Source: Methylorubrum suomiense (lineage in GTDB: Bacteria > Pseudomonadota > Alphaproteobacteria > Rhizobiales > Beijerinckiaceae). Taken from it: a DNA stretch of 64,000 nucleotides. Within the stretch, counting starts at the first letter, position 1. Each line of letters opens with the position of its first letter. The notes under the pieces were generated by a model, which saw nothing but the letters and a program-made list of their open reading frames with translations, searched no databases and was not told the origin of the DNA. Location of the stretch: contig NZ_BPRE01000006.1 in assembly GCF_022179765.1 (NCBI RefSeq), positions 124,001 to 188,000 of the forward strand, in the 5' to 3' direction. Below are positions 9,212 through 18,097 of the stretch, one piece after another. The position numbers were made by a program, and so were the translations under genes.

Positions 9212-9248
9212 CCCGCCCCCCAATTTCTCCAACGACACGAGCTGACGC

Positions 9249-9989
9249 GTGATCCTGTTTCCGGCCATCGACCTCAAGGAAGGGCGCTGCGTCCGCCTCG
9301 TGCAGGGGGACATGGCCCAGGCCAAGGTCTTCAACGACGACCCCGCCGACCAGGCCGCCACCTTCGAGCGCCAGGGTTTCCCCTGGCTGCACGTGGTCGA
9401 TCTCGACGGCGCCTTCGCCGGCGCGCCGCGCAACGCCGAGGCGGTCGAGGCGATCCTGGCGCGGGTGCGGATGCCGGTGCAGCTCGGCGGCGGCGTGCGC
9501 GAGATGCGCACCCTCGAAGGCTGGATCGAGAAGGGGGTGAGCCGCGTCATCATCGGCACCGCCGCCGTGCGCGACCCCGCCTTCGTCCGCGAGGCGGCCC
9601 GCCGCCATCCCGGCCGCATCGCCGTCGGCATCGACGCCAAGGACGGGCGGGTGGCGGTGGAGGGCTGGGCCCAGACCTCCAGCATGACCGCGGAGGATCT
9701 CGGCCGCCGCTTCGAGGATGCGGGCGTCGCCGCGATCATCTACACCGACATCGCCCGCGACGGCATCCTGAAGGGCCTCAACATCGAGATGACCCTGGCG
9801 CTGGCGCAGGCCGTGCGTATCCCGGTCATCGCTTCGGGCGGGCTCGCTTCCATGGCCGACGTGGACCGCCTGCTCGAGCCCGATTGCGCGGTGCTGGCCG
9901 GGGCCATCACCGGACGCGCCCTCTATGACGGCCGGATCGACCCGGCCGAAGCGCTCGCCGCCATCGCCCGCGCGGCCGAAGCGTCCTGA
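9249..9989 (+). CDS. hisA: 1-(5-phosphoribosyl)-5-[(5-phosphoribosylamino)methylideneamino]imidazole-4-carboxamide isomerase
   Basis: HisA carries out the Amadori rearrangement of ProFAR to PRFAR. The 246-residue beta-alpha barrel starts at GTG ([17 protein letters not shown], catalytic Asp in AIDLK) and has the second catalytic Asp in [10 protein letters not shown]. Phosphate-binding GGG segments (QLGGGVREM and ASGGLAS) are in the expected places. It lies between hisH and hisF. Confidence 0.96.
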   Translation: MILFPAIDLKEGRCVRLVQGDMAQAKVFNDDPADQAATFERQGFPWLHVVDLDGAFAGAPRNAEAVEAILARVRMPVQLGGGVREMRTLEGWIEKGVSRVIIGTAAVRDPAFVREAARRHPGRIAVGIDAKDGRVAVEGWAQTSSMTAEDLGRRFEDAGVAAIIYTDIARDGILKGLNIEMTLALAQAVRIPVIASGGLASMADVDRLLEPDCAVLAGAITGRALYDGRIDPAEALAAIARAAEAS

Positions 9990-10033
9990 CGGGCGGTCGA
10001 CCGCTCCCGCCGCCCCGAAACAGCAGGCCGCCC

Positions 10034-10810
10034 GTGCTCAAGACCCGCATCATCCCCTGCCTCGACGTGAAGGACGGACGCGTCGTGAAGGGCGTGCAGT
10101 TCCTCGAACTGCGCGATGCGGGCGACCCGGTCGAGTCCGCCAAGGCCTACGACGCCGCCGGGGCCGACGAGCTCTGCTTCCTCGACATCACCGCGAGCCA
10201 CGAGGCCCGCGGCACCCTGCTCGACGTGGTGAGCCGCACCGCGGAGGCCTGCTTCATGCCGCTCACCGTGGGCGGGGGCGTGCGCACCGTCGCCGACGTG
10301 CGCACCCTGCTGCTGGCCGGCGCCGACAAGGTCGGCATCAACACGGCGGCGGTGAAGAACCCCGAACTCGTGGCGGAGGCGGCGGAGAAGTTCGGCGACC
10401 AGTGCATCGTCGTGGCGATCGACGCCAAGCGCGTCTCCGCCGCCGGGGAGCCGGCGCGCTGGGAGATCTTCACCCATGGCGGGCGCAACCCGACCGGCCT
10501 CGATGCGGTCGCGTTCGCGCATCGGATCTCCGAGGGCGGGGCGGGCGAATTGCTGGTCACCTCCATGGACAAGGACGGCACCCGCTCGGGCTACGACCTC
10601 GCCCTGACGCGGGCGATCGCCGATGCCGTGCGCGTGCCGGTCATCGCCTCCGGCGGCGTCGGCGGGCTCGACGACCTCGTGGCGGGCGTGCGCGATGGCG
10701 GCGCGAGCGCGGTGCTCGCCGCCTCGATCTTCCATTTCGGGCAACACACCGTCGGCGAGGCCAAGGCCCACATGGCCGCCGCCGGGCTGGCGATGCGGCT
10801 CGACCCCTAG
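10034..10810 (+). CDS. hisF: Imidazole glycerol phosphate synthase, cyclase subunit
   Basis: HisF converts PRFAR and ammonia from HisH into imidazole glycerol phosphate and AICAR. The 258-residue barrel begins at GTG with [19 protein letters not shown] (catalytic Asp11 in CLDVK) and has the second catalytic Asp in [10 protein letters not shown]. The usual GGGVR and ASGGVGG phosphate-binding loops are present. It ends the his cluster; the gene after it is convergent, overlapping by four bases (10807-10810). Confidence 0.97.
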   Translation: MLKTRIIPCLDVKDGRVVKGVQFLELRDAGDPVESAKAYDAAGADELCFLDITASHEARGTLLDVVSRTAEACFMPLTVGGGVRTVADVRTLLLAGADKVGINTAAVKNPELVAEAAEKFGDQCIVVAIDAKRVSAAGEPARWEIFTHGGRNPTGLDAVAFAHRISEGGAGELLVTSMDKDGTRSGYDLALTRAIADAVRVPVIASGGVGGLDDLVAGVRDGGASAVLAASIFHFGQHTVGEAKAHMAAAGLAMRLDP

Positions 10811-11712
10811 GGAGCCTTCCGGCGCGGATCGCCGCCCGTCTGCGGATCGCCGCCCGTCTCCTTGGCGGCGGACCGCAGGGCCTCCAGCAGCGCCCCCTCG
10901 AGGAGGAGCGCCGAGCCGTAGTGGAATTCGATATCGAAGGCGTGGCGTGAATTCATGGAGAGCGAGGCGCTCTGCATGGCGACGAGCCGGCCCGCCTCGT
11001 CGAACAGGCCCGAGCCGGAGCCGCCATAGCCGTCGTTGCAATCGTGGCGGGCGCGGCGGGTGCCGCCCTCCGTCGGCGGATCGACGCGGCGGATCGCGCA
11101 GGTCTCCAGGCTGCTGTCGCCACGGTAATTTCCATGGCCGCCCGGCGAGACCATGGTGACCGGCAGCGTCAGGTCCCCGGTCACCAGATCCGGCGGCGCC
11201 TCGGGCAGGGGCTGGGTCGGGGCCTCGGCGGGCTGAACGAGGCGCAGGAGCGCCCAGTCGTCGGTGATGTGCAGCCGCTCCGCGTCCCGCGCCACGCCGA
11301 GATGCAGGCTGTCGGGCACGAAGTCGTAATTGCGCCCGCCGATCTGGAAGTAGCAATCCGCGACGACCCGCGTGGTCTCGAGCTGGCGATTGCGGAAGTT
11401 GTGAGCGTTGAGCATCACCAGGGTCGGCGCACCGATCAGCCACGCCGCCGCCGCCTTGCGGGGCACCCCGTCGGCGCGGCGGCACCACAGCACGCCCGCC
11501 CCGGGGAAGCGGAGACGATCCTCCGCCAGCAGGTCGCGACGCCCGTCCCGCGGATAGAGCGCGCCGGTCGCGTCCACATCGGATCCCCGTATTCCGTCGG
11601 TCGCTCCGGCCGGCGGGAGGGAGAACCCGGCGGTCCATCCGGCCAGCACGACGATGGCCGCTCGGCTGTGATGCCGCCACAGGGCCGTTCCACCGCCTCC
11701 CATGGGCACCAT
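10807..11712 (-). CDS. Secreted trypsin-like serine protease, divergent from mxaF
   Basis: A 301-residue protein with an N-terminal hydrophobic segment ending in a signal-like site ([17 protein letters not shown]). The catalytic triad of chymotrypsin-fold proteases is recognisable: His104 in LNAHNF, Asp151/152 in [10 protein letters not shown] and Ser232 in [10 protein letters not shown]. Several Cys residues (77, 120, 205, 225) could form disulfides in the periplasm. The start at ATG 11712 places the signal peptide at the N-terminus. It shares a 358-bp upstream region with mxaF and occupies the position of the divergent mxaW gene known in M. extorquens; whether it is that gene cannot be decided here. 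Its 3' end overlaps hisF. Confidence 0.75.
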   Translation of the reverse strand: MVPMGGGGTALWRHHSRAAIVVLAGWTAGFSLPPAGATDGIRGSDVDATGALYPRDGRRDLLAEDRLRFPGAGVLWCRRADGVPRKAAAAWLIGAPTLVMLNAHNFRNRQLETTRVVADCYFQIGGRNYDFVPDSLHLGVARDAERLHITDDWALLRLVQPAEAPTQPLPEAPPDLVTGDLTLPVTMVSPGGHGNYRGDSSLETCAIRRVDPPTEGGTRRARHDCNDGYGGSGSGLFDEAGRLVAMQSASLSMNSRHAFDIEFHYGSALLLEGALLEALRSAAKETGGDPQTGGDPRRKAP

Positions 11713-11814
11713 GCCTCCCCCCGATCCGGTTCGGCCACGTCGACGAGGGCCTCTTGAGCCGAAGTCGTGGCGCGCGGAGCGATGTCGGTCAAGAGACTCC
11801 ACACACTGCCTGAC

Positions 11815-11832
11815 GGCAAACTTAAGTTTGCC
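11815..11832. promoter_or_regulatory. 18-bp perfect palindrome upstream of the mxaF promoter
   Basis: GGCAAACTTAAGTTTGCC reads identically on both strands. It lies 34 bases before the -35 hexamer of the mxaF promoter and about 100 bases from the start codon of the divergent protease gene. The AT-rich centre within GC-rich DNA and the position are those of an activator or shared operator site. No protein is assigned to it. Confidence 0.7.
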
Positions 11833-11840
11833 ATATGCTC

Positions 11841-11857
11841 CCGACAAGAAATGTCGG
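11841..11857. promoter_or_regulatory. Inverted repeat next to the mxaF -35 element
   Basis: CCGACA-AGAAA-TGTCGG, 6-bp arms with a 5-bp spacer, ends 8 bases before the AAGACA hexamer. This is a typical place for an activator that touches RNA polymerase. Candidates from what is known of methanol oxidation regulation are MxaB, MxbM and MxcE; the choice is inference. Confidence 0.6.
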
Positions 11858-11865
11858 ACCGACTA

Positions 11866-11895
11866 AAGACATATACTCCAATAAAAGCCTAGAAA
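11866..11895 (+). promoter_or_regulatory. mxaF promoter
   Basis: AAGACA (11866-11871), an 18-base spacer and TAGAAA (11890-11895). Both hexamers and the spacing are those described for the mxaF promoter of Methylobacterium extorquens. Transcription would start near 11902, giving a leader of about 165-170 bases before the mxaF ATG. Confidence 0.85.
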
Positions 11896-12070
11896 CTATA
11901 GGCGAAGGAGCGCTAATAAGTCTTTCATAAGGCCGCGCTGCTCTAATGGAATGCTTAGAGACTCTCTGCGGGCCGCAGCTGGACTTCGAAGCGTGCCTGA
12001 AACCTCGGACGTGAAATCTGAGTGGTCCCGCGAGGCCGAAAGGCGTGGCGGTTGAGCGAGGAGACGCAGG

Positions 12071-13951
12071 ATGAGCAGATACGTGACATCGGTCTCGGCA
12101 CTGGCGATGCTGGCGCTCGCGCCGGTGGCCCTGTCGAGCGGGGCTTTCGCCAACGACAAACTCGTCGAGCTGTCGAAGAGCGACGACAACTGGGTGATGC
12201 CCGGCAAGAATTACGACTCGAACAACTTCAGCGACCTGAAGCAGATCAACAAGAGCAACGTGAAGCAGCTCAAGCCGTCGTGGACCTTCTCCACCGGCCT
12301 GCTGAACGGTCACGAGGGTGCGCCGCTCGTCGTCGACGGCAAGATGTACATCCACACCTCGTTCCCGAACAACACCTTCGCCCTCGGCCTCGACGATCCG
12401 GGCACGATCCTGTGGCAGGACAAGCCGAAGCAGAACCCCGCCGCTCGCGCCGTCGCCTGCTGTGACCTTGTGAACCGCGGCCTCGCCTACTGGCCCGGCG
12501 ACGGCAAGACCCCGTCGCTGATCCTCAAGACGCAGCTCGACGGCCACGTCGTGGCCCTCAATGCCGAGACCGGCGAGACGGTGTGGAAGGTCGAGAACTC
12601 GGACATCAAGGTCGGTTCGACGCTGACCATCGCCCCCTACGTCGTGAAGGACAAGGTGATCATCGGCTCCTCGGGCGCCGAACTCGGCGTGCGCGGCTAC
12701 CTTACCGCCTACGACGTGAAGACCGGCGGCCAAGTGTGGCGCGCCTACGCCACCGGTCCGGACAAGGACCTGCTGCTGGCCGACGACTTCAACGTCAAGA
12801 ACGCCCATTACGGCCAGAAGGGCCTGGGCACCGGCACCTGGGAGGGCGATGCCTGGAAGATCGGCGGCGGCACCAACTGGGGCTGGTACGCCTACGATCC
12901 GGGCACCAACCTGATCTATTTCGGCACCGGCAACCCGGCGCCGTGGAACGAGACCATGCGTCCCGGCGACAACAAGTGGACCATGACCATCTTCGGCCGC
13001 GACGCCGATACGGGTGAAGCCAAGTTCGGCTACCAGAAGACCCCGCACGACGAGTGGGACTATGCCGGCGTCAACGTCATGATGCTCTCCGAGCAGAAGG
13101 ACAAGGACGGCAAGGCCCGCAAGCTGCTGACCCACCCCGACCGGAACGGCATCGTCTACACGCTCGACCGCACCGACGGCACGCTGGTCTCGGCCAACAA
13201 GCTCGACGACACGGTCAACGTGTTCAAGTCGGTCGACCTGAAGACCGGTCAGCCGGTGCGCGATCCGGAATACGGCACCCGGATGGACCACCTCGCCAAG
13301 GATATCTGCCCCTCGGCGATGGGCTACCACAACCAGGGTCACGATTCGTACGATCCGAAGCGTGAACTGTTCTTCATGGGCATCAACCACATCTGCATGG
13401 ATTGGGAGCCCTTCATGCTGCCCTACCGTGCGGGTCAGTTCTTCGTCGGCGCGACGTTGAACATGTATCCGGGCCCGAAGGGCGACCGTCAGAACTACGA
13501 AGGTCTCGGCCAGATCAAGGCGTACAACGCGATCACCGGCGACTATAAGTGGGAGAGGATGGAGCGCTTCGCCGTGTGGGGCGGCACCATGGCCACTGCG
13601 GGTGACCTCGTCTTCTACGGCACGCTCGACGGCTACCTGAAGGCGCGCGACTCCGACACGGGTGACCTTCTCTGGAAGTTCAAGATCCCGTCCGGCGCCA
13701 TCGGCTACCCGATGACCTACTCCCACAAGGGCACGCAATACGTCGCCATCTACTACGGCGTCGGCGGCTGGCCGGGCGTCGGTCTGGTGTTCGATCTCGC
13801 CGACCCGACCGCCGGTCTCGGCGCGGTGGGCGCGTTCAAGAAGCTCGCCAACTACACCCAGATGGGCGGCGGCGTGATCGTGTTCTCGCTCGACGGCAAG
13901 GGTCCCTACGACGATCCGAATGTCGGCGAGTGGAAGTCGGCCGCCAAGTAA
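12071..13951 (+). CDS. mxaF: Methanol dehydrogenase large subunit (PQQ, calcium type)
   Basis: MxaF is the PQQ-containing catalytic subunit of periplasmic methanol dehydrogenase, oxidising methanol to formaldehyde as an alpha2beta2 complex with MxaI. The 626-residue precursor has a signal peptide ending at SGAFA (27). Key residues match the known enzyme: the vicinal disulfide Cys130-Cys131, the calcium ligands Glu204 and Asn288, and catalytic Asp330 in DEWDYAG. Ala332 stands where lanthanide enzymes (XoxF) have Asp, so this is the calcium form. The propeller Trp-docking repeats are present throughout. It is the first gene of the operon and follows a promoter matching the known one. A stable hairpin lies just after its stop. 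Confidence 0.98.
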   Translation: MSRYVTSVSALAMLALAPVALSSGAFANDKLVELSKSDDNWVMPGKNYDSNNFSDLKQINKSNVKQLKPSWTFSTGLLNGHEGAPLVVDGKMYIHTSFPNNTFALGLDDPGTILWQDKPKQNPAARAVACCDLVNRGLAYWPGDGKTPSLILKTQLDGHVVALNAETGETVWKVENSDIKVGSTLTIAPYVVKDKVIIGSSGAELGVRGYLTAYDVKTGGQVWRAYATGPDKDLLLADDFNVKNAHYGQKGLGTGTWEGDAWKIGGGTNWGWYAYDPGTNLIYFGTGNPAPWNETMRPGDNKWTMTIFGRDADTGEAKFGYQKTPHDEWDYAGVNVMMLSEQKDKDGKARKLLTHPDRNGIVYTLDRTDGTLVSANKLDDTVNVFKSVDLKTGQPVRDPEYGTRMDHLAKDICPSAMGYHNQGHDSYDPKRELFFMGINHICMDWEPFMLPYRAGQFFVGATLNMYPGPKGDRQNYEGLGQIKAYNAITGDYKWERMERFAVWGGTMATAGDLVFYGTLDGYLKARDSDTGDLLWKFKIPSGAIGYPMTYSHKGTQYVAIYYGVGGWPGVGLVFDLADPTAGLGAVGAFKKLANYTQMGGGVIVFSLDGKGPYDDPNVGEWKSAAK

Positions 13952-13968
13952 GGCGAGCGACGCCCCCT

Positions 13969-13992
13969 CCCTCTCTCCTTCGGGGGAGAGGG
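13969..13992 (+). repeat. UUCG-capped hairpin after mxaF
   Basis: CCCTCTCTCC-TTCG-GGGGAGAGGG forms a 10-bp stem (one G-U pair) closed by a C(UUCG)G tetraloop, starting 18 bases after the mxaF stop. No U-tract follows, so it is more likely an mRNA 3'-end protector or partial attenuator than a full terminator. Related stems occur after mxaI (16142-16165) and after the RND transporter gene (46446-46473). Confidence 0.7.
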
Positions 13993-14163
13993 ACCTTCCC
14001 AGGACGGCGCGGCTCTCGTTCCCCCTCGGCGCCGCGCCGTTCCGGCCTCGCCTCCGACCATCGGAGGAACGGCCGAACGAGACCGGATCGCGGCAGCATA
14101 AGCCGGCACCGGAACCGTCCTTCGGGACGACGACCCCAAGAAGAATCCCAGAGGAAACGAACG

Positions 14164-15045
14164 ATGCCGCTCGCGAACGGACGCCGCCGCGCGACCGCCC
14201 ACGCTGTCGCCCTGGCCGCCCTCCTGGCTCTCGCCGGCCCCGCCCTGGCCCAGGATCAGAAGGCCGCCCAAACCCCCGCGAAATCCGATCCCGGCTCGCT
14301 GCGCATCTGCGCCGCTGAGCAGCCGCCGCTCTCGATGAAGGACGGGTCGGGCCTAGAGAACAAGATCGCCACCGCCGTCGCCGAGGCGATGGACCGCAAG
14401 GCCCAGTTCGTCTGGATCGGCAAGCCCGCGATCTACCTCGTACGCGACGGCCTGGAGAAGAACGCCTGCGACGTGGTGGTGGGGTTGGACGCCGACGACG
14501 AGCGCGTGCTGACCACCAAGCCCTATTACCGCTCCGGCTACGTCTTCATCACCCGCGCCGACCGCGACCTCGACATCAAGTCCTGGAGCGATCCGCGGCT
14601 GAAGGAGATCGACCACATGGTGGTCGGCTTCGGCACGCCCGGCGAGGCGATGCTCAAGGATATCGGCCGCTACGAGGAGGACATGGCCTACCTCTACTCG
14701 CTGGTGAATTTCCGCGCGCCCCGGAACCAGTACACCCAGATCGATCCCGGCCGGATGGTCAGCGAGGTGGCGAGCGGCAAGGCCGATGTCGCCGTCGCCT
14801 TCGGGCCCGACATCGCCCGCTACGTGCGCGATTCCTCGACCAAGCTGCGCGTGACCCCGGTGCCGGACGACACCCTCCGCAGCGACGGCCGGAAGATGCC
14901 GCAGAGCTTCGACCAGGCCATGGGCGTGCGCCGCGCCGACACCGCCCTCAAGGACGCGCTCGACGCCGCGATCGCCAAGGCGAAGCCCCGCATCGAGGCG
15001 ATCCTGAAGGAGGAGGGCGTTCCGGTCCTCCCCGTCTCGAACTGA
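14164..15045 (+). CDS. mxaJ: Methanol oxidation protein MxaJ (periplasmic solute-binding-like)
   Basis: A 293-residue precursor with a signal peptide ending at ALAQ (about 30). The rest has the fold pattern of family 3 solute-binding proteins (LRICAAEQPPLSMKDGSGLEN near the start of the mature protein). MxaJ is required for methanol dehydrogenase production, probably in periplasmic assembly, but its molecular task is unresolved. It lies second in the operon, 212 bases after mxaF, with the hairpin between them, and is followed by mxaG. Confidence 0.93.
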   Translation: MPLANGRRRATAHAVALAALLALAGPALAQDQKAAQTPAKSDPGSLRICAAEQPPLSMKDGSGLENKIATAVAEAMDRKAQFVWIGKPAIYLVRDGLEKNACDVVVGLDADDERVLTTKPYYRSGYVFITRADRDLDIKSWSDPRLKEIDHMVVGFGTPGEAMLKDIGRYEEDMAYLYSLVNFRAPRNQYTQIDPGRMVSEVASGKADVAVAFGPDIARYVRDSSTKLRVTPVPDDTLRSDGRKMPQSFDQAMGVRRADTALKDALDAAIAKAKPRIEAILKEEGVPVLPVSN

Positions 15046-15144
15046 CCGGCGCGGCCGTCGGCCCTGCGGGGCCGGTGGGCCGAGCCGAGCGACGGCATCA
15101 AGAAACACGAAAAAACTCCCTCTCAGGAAACGACGAACAGCCCG

Positions 15145-15741
15145 ATGATGCGAAAGACGACGACCGCAACCGCGTTTGCCGCCCTGTTCACCCTCGGCGC
15201 CGCAGGCTTGACCGCCCTCGCGCAACCGCAATCGGCCCCGCAATCGGGTGTCGTGTTCCGCAATACGGTGACCGGGGAAAGCCTCGACGTCAGCCAGGGC
15301 AAGGAAGGTGGCCGCGATACCCCAGCGGTGAAGAAGTTTCTCGAGACCGGAGAGAACCTCTACATCGACGACAAGTCCTGCCTGAGGAACGGCGAGAGCC
15401 TGTTCGCAACCTCTTGTTCCGGCTGCCACGGACACTTGGCCGAGGGCAAGCTCGGGCCGGGCCTCAACGACAATTACTGGACCTACCCGTCCAACACGAC
15501 CGATGTCGGCCTGTTCGCCACGATCTTCGGCGGCGCCAACGGCATGATGGGTCCGCACAACGAGAACCTGACGCCGGACGAGATGCTCCAGACCATCGCC
15601 TGGATCCGGCACCTCTATACGGGGCCGAAGCAGGACGCGCTTTGGCTCAACGACCAGCAGAAGGCGAACTACACGCCCTACAAGCAGGGCGAAGTCATCC
15701 CGAAGGACGCCAAGGGCCAGTGCAAGCCGCTGGAGGAGTGA
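15145..15741 (+). CDS. mxaG: Cytochrome cL, electron acceptor of methanol dehydrogenase
   Basis: A 198-residue c-type cytochrome with a signal peptide ([20 protein letters not shown], cleaved near LAQP). Haem is attached through the single CSGCH motif (91-95); Met residues in [10 protein letters not shown] are candidates for the distal ligand. MxaG takes electrons from reduced PQQ in MxaF and passes them to cytochrome cH. There are two adjacent ATG codons at the start. It sits in its usual place between mxaJ and mxaI. Confidence 0.96.
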   Translation: MMRKTTTATAFAALFTLGAAGLTALAQPQSAPQSGVVFRNTVTGESLDVSQGKEGGRDTPAVKKFLETGENLYIDDKSCLRNGESLFATSCSGCHGHLAEGKLGPGLNDNYWTYPSNTTDVGLFATIFGGANGMMGPHNENLTPDEMLQTIAWIRHLYTGPKQDALWLNDQQKANYTPYKQGEVIPKDAKGQCKPLEE

Positions 15742-15832
15742 TCCGTTCGGGGTTCGGGGCCGGCTCTCGACCGGCGCGATCGAGGGGGCGGGTCACCGCT
15801 CGCGACACACGCATCAAAAAACGGAGGAAACC

Positions 15833-16126
15833 ATGAAGACCGTGCTCATCGCCGCCGCGACCGTCATCGCCGCCGCCGGCTTCGTCGCCCCGGCCGCCGC
15901 CTATGACGGCACCAAGTGCAAGGCCCCGGGCAATTGCTGGGAGCCGAAGCCCGGCTTCCCCGAAAAGATCGCCGGCTCGAAGTACGATCCGAAGCACGAC
16001 CCCAAGGAGCTGAACAAGCAGGCCGATTCGATCAAGCAGATGGAAGAGCGCAACAAGAAGCGCGTCGAGGCCTTCAAGAAGACCGGCAAGTGGGAATACG
16101 ACGTCAGCAAGATTTCGTCGAACTGA
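15833..16126 (+). CDS. mxaI: Methanol dehydrogenase small subunit
   Basis: A 97-residue precursor; after the signal peptide (cleaved near PAAA) the mature 74-residue protein begins YDGTKCKAPG. Cys29 and Cys35 correspond to the internal disulfide of the known beta subunit. The Lys-rich C-terminal helix (EERNKKRVEAFKKTG) wraps along MxaF. The small subunit is essential for the MxaFI enzyme and is absent from XoxF dimers, which supports the calcium-type assignment. A strong hairpin follows the gene. Confidence 0.97.
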   Translation: MKTVLIAAATVIAAAGFVAPAAAYDGTKCKAPGNCWEPKPGFPEKIAGSKYDPKHDPKELNKQADSIKQMEERNKKRVEAFKKTGKWEYDVSKISSN

Positions 16127-16141
16127 TCCGCCGCTTCTGAA

Positions 16142-16165
16142 CCCTCCCCCCGTTGCGGGGGAGGG
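16142..16165 (+). repeat. Stable hairpin between mxaI and mxaR
   Basis: CCCTCCCCC and GGGGGAGGG form a 9-bp stem around a 6-base loop, 16 bases after the mxaI stop and 45 bases before mxaR. It separates the abundantly needed structural genes mxaFJGI from the assembly genes and could reduce read-through or protect the upstream message. It resembles the hairpins at 13969 and 46446. Confidence 0.65.
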
Positions 16166-16209
16166 GATGCGCGCAGCGCTCGAAAGAACGAAAAAGGCCC
16201 ATCCGGCGA

Positions 16210-17241
16210 ATGAACACCCTGCGCCCCGGCGACGCGATGCTCACCGATTGGCGGGAGGCCGCCACGCGCTTCGAGCGCGAGATCGCCAAGGCGGTGGTCG
16301 GGCAGGAGCGGGCGATCCGCCTCGTCACCATCGCGATCTTCGCCCGCGGCCACGTCATGCTCGAAGGCGATGTCGGCGTCGGCAAGACCACGCTGTTGCG
16401 CGCCGTCGCCCGGGGCCTGGGCGGTGCCTACGAGCGGGTCGAGGGCACGGTCGACATGATGCCCACCGACCTGATCTACCACACCTATCTCGGCGAGGAC
16501 GGGCGCCCGCGGGTCGAGCCCGGCCCGGTGCTGCGGCAGGCCGAGGATCTGTCGGTCTTCTTCTTCAACGAGATCAACCGGGCGCGCCCCCAAGTGCACG
16601 CCCTGCTCCTGCGCCTCATGGCCGAGCGGAGCGTCGCGGCGTTCAACCGGGAATACCGCTTCCCCAATCTCCAGGTCTTCGCCGACCGCAACCGGGTCGA
16701 GCGCGAGGAGACCTTCGAGTTGCCGGCCGCCGCCCGCGACCGCTTCCTCATGGAGATCGGCATGGAGGCCCCGCGCGACGTCGAAGCCCGCCGCGCCCTG
16801 GTGTTCGATCCCCGCTTCCACGACACCGACCGCCTCACCAAGGAAGTCGCCACCGGTGTCCTCGACCACACGCGCATCGGCGCCATCGCCCGCGCGATCC
16901 AGCACGCCGTACGGGCGGAACCCCCGATCGAGCGCTACGTCGTCGGCCTGTGGGAGGCGCTGGTTCGCCCCGCCGCTGCGGGAATTCGGCTGTCCGGGAT
17001 CGACATGGAGCGGCTGGTCCAGGGCGGCGCCTCGCCCCGCGGCGTCGCCTTCCTGGTTCGCGCCGCGCGCGTCCGGGCCTGGCTCGAAGGGCGCGACTGG
17101 TTGGTGCCGGAGGATCTCCGCGCGGCCTTTCCCGAGGTGATGGCGCACCGCGTCTTCCTCGAACCCGTCTACGAGATGCGCCGCTCGGAGATCGTGCCGG
17201 AGCTGATCCGGGCCGTGTTCGACACGGTGCCGGCCCCGTGA
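16210..17241 (+). CDS. mxaR: MoxR-type AAA+ ATPase MxaR
   Basis: A 343-residue AAA+ ATPase with Walker A GDVGVGKTT (53-61) and Walker B-like VFFFNEINRA. MoxR ATPases work with VWA-domain partners as chaperones for metal or cofactor insertion; the family is named after this methanol oxidation gene. Here the partners are the downstream MxaS, MxaC and MxaL. ATG 16210 is preferred; an upstream in-frame start at 16153 would lie inside the hairpin. The stop overlaps mxaS by four bases. Confidence 0.93.
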   Translation: MNTLRPGDAMLTDWREAATRFEREIAKAVVGQERAIRLVTIAIFARGHVMLEGDVGVGKTTLLRAVARGLGGAYERVEGTVDMMPTDLIYHTYLGEDGRPRVEPGPVLRQAEDLSVFFFNEINRARPQVHALLLRLMAERSVAAFNREYRFPNLQVFADRNRVEREETFELPAAARDRFLMEIGMEAPRDVEARRALVFDPRFHDTDRLTKEVATGVLDHTRIGAIARAIQHAVRAEPPIERYVVGLWEALVRPAAAGIRLSGIDMERLVQGGASPRGVAFLVRAARVRAWLEGRDWLVPEDLRAAFPEVMAHRVFLEPVYEMRRSEIVPELIRAVFDTVPAP

Positions 17242-18095
17242 GCGGATCCGGAGACGGAGCCGACATCGTCTATCGGCCGCGCTGGCGGCCGGGCGGCCAC
17301 CGGATCGGCGCCCATCGCGGACGCGACGCCGGGGGCCTCGGCACGTTTCGCGACACCGTGAATTTCCTGCGCCTGCCGGACGCCCGGCGCATCGACATCC
17401 GCGCCTCCCTGCGGGATCCGTTCGAGGGCGTGGCGGTGCGCCGGTTCGAGGCGCGCAGCCCGGTCGAGACCTACGCGCTGATCGACCTCTCCGCCTCCAT
17501 GCGCTTCCGCGGCCGGGCCGATCGGCTCGGCCTCGCCGCCGCGCTCTGCACGGGTCTGGCTCGGTCGGCCACGCGGATCGGTGACGGCTTCGGTGTCATG
17601 GCCGCCGACGGTGCCTTTCGCGACGAGCTGTACCTGCCCGCTACCCGCCATCGTGCCGCGGCGACGCTCGCCGCCGCCCGGATCGGCGACGCCGCTTGTG
17701 CGGGGACGAGCGCCGAGGGGATGATGGAGGCCGCACGCCGCCTGGCGGGCCGGCCGAAGCTGGTCTTCCTCGTGTCGGATTTCCGCTGGCCCGCGGCGCT
17801 GGTCACGCAGGTCTTCTCCGCCCTGGCGCTCCACGACGTGACGCCGGTGCTGCTCGCCGACACGGCCGAGGATGACGGGCTGCCGGCCTTCGGCCTCGTC
17901 GAGCTCGACGATCTGGAGGGCGCCGGCCGCCGGCTCGTTCTCCTGCGCCCCTCCCTCCGGCGCCGCTGGCGCGAGCGCGAGGCCGCCCGGATCGAGACCC
18001 TGCGCAGCCTGTGCGCGCCCTTCACCCGTCCCCCGTTCCGGCTCGCCGACCGCTTCGATGCGGAGGCGCTGACCCGTCACCTGCTGACGACGTGA
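17238..18095 (+). CDS. mxaS: DUF58 protein MxaS
   Basis: A 285-residue DUF58 protein, the usual companion of MoxR ATPases. It has a VWA-like metal ion site, DLSAS (83-87), and a later LVFLVSDFRW strand. It starts at GTG, overlapping the mxaR stop (GTGA). It is probably a cytoplasmic or membrane-peripheral partner of MxaR in activating methanol dehydrogenase; function is inferred from the family and operon. mxaA follows after two bases. Confidence 0.9.
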   Translation: MSGSGDGADIVYRPRWRPGGHRIGAHRGRDAGGLGTFRDTVNFLRLPDARRIDIRASLRDPFEGVAVRRFEARSPVETYALIDLSASMRFRGRADRLGLAAALCTGLARSATRIGDGFGVMAADGAFRDELYLPATRHRAAATLAAARIGDAACAGTSAEGMMEAARRLAGRPKLVFLVSDFRWPAALVTQVFSALALHDVTPVLLADTAEDDGLPAFGLVELDDLEGAGRRLVLLRPSLRRRWREREAARIETLRSLCAPFTRPPFRLADRFDAEALTRHLLTT

Positions 18096-18097
18096 CG

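Noticed and set aside
11822..13738. Long open frame of 638 codons on the minus strand of mxaF
   Set aside because: It is the antisense reading of a well-conserved gene in very GC-rich DNA; its product is Val/Arg/His-rich without domains, and MxaF on the other strand is certain.
12071..13951. Lanthanide-dependent XoxF
   Set aside because: Ala at the position of the extra Asp, and the presence of mxaI and the calcium-insertion genes, point to MxaF.
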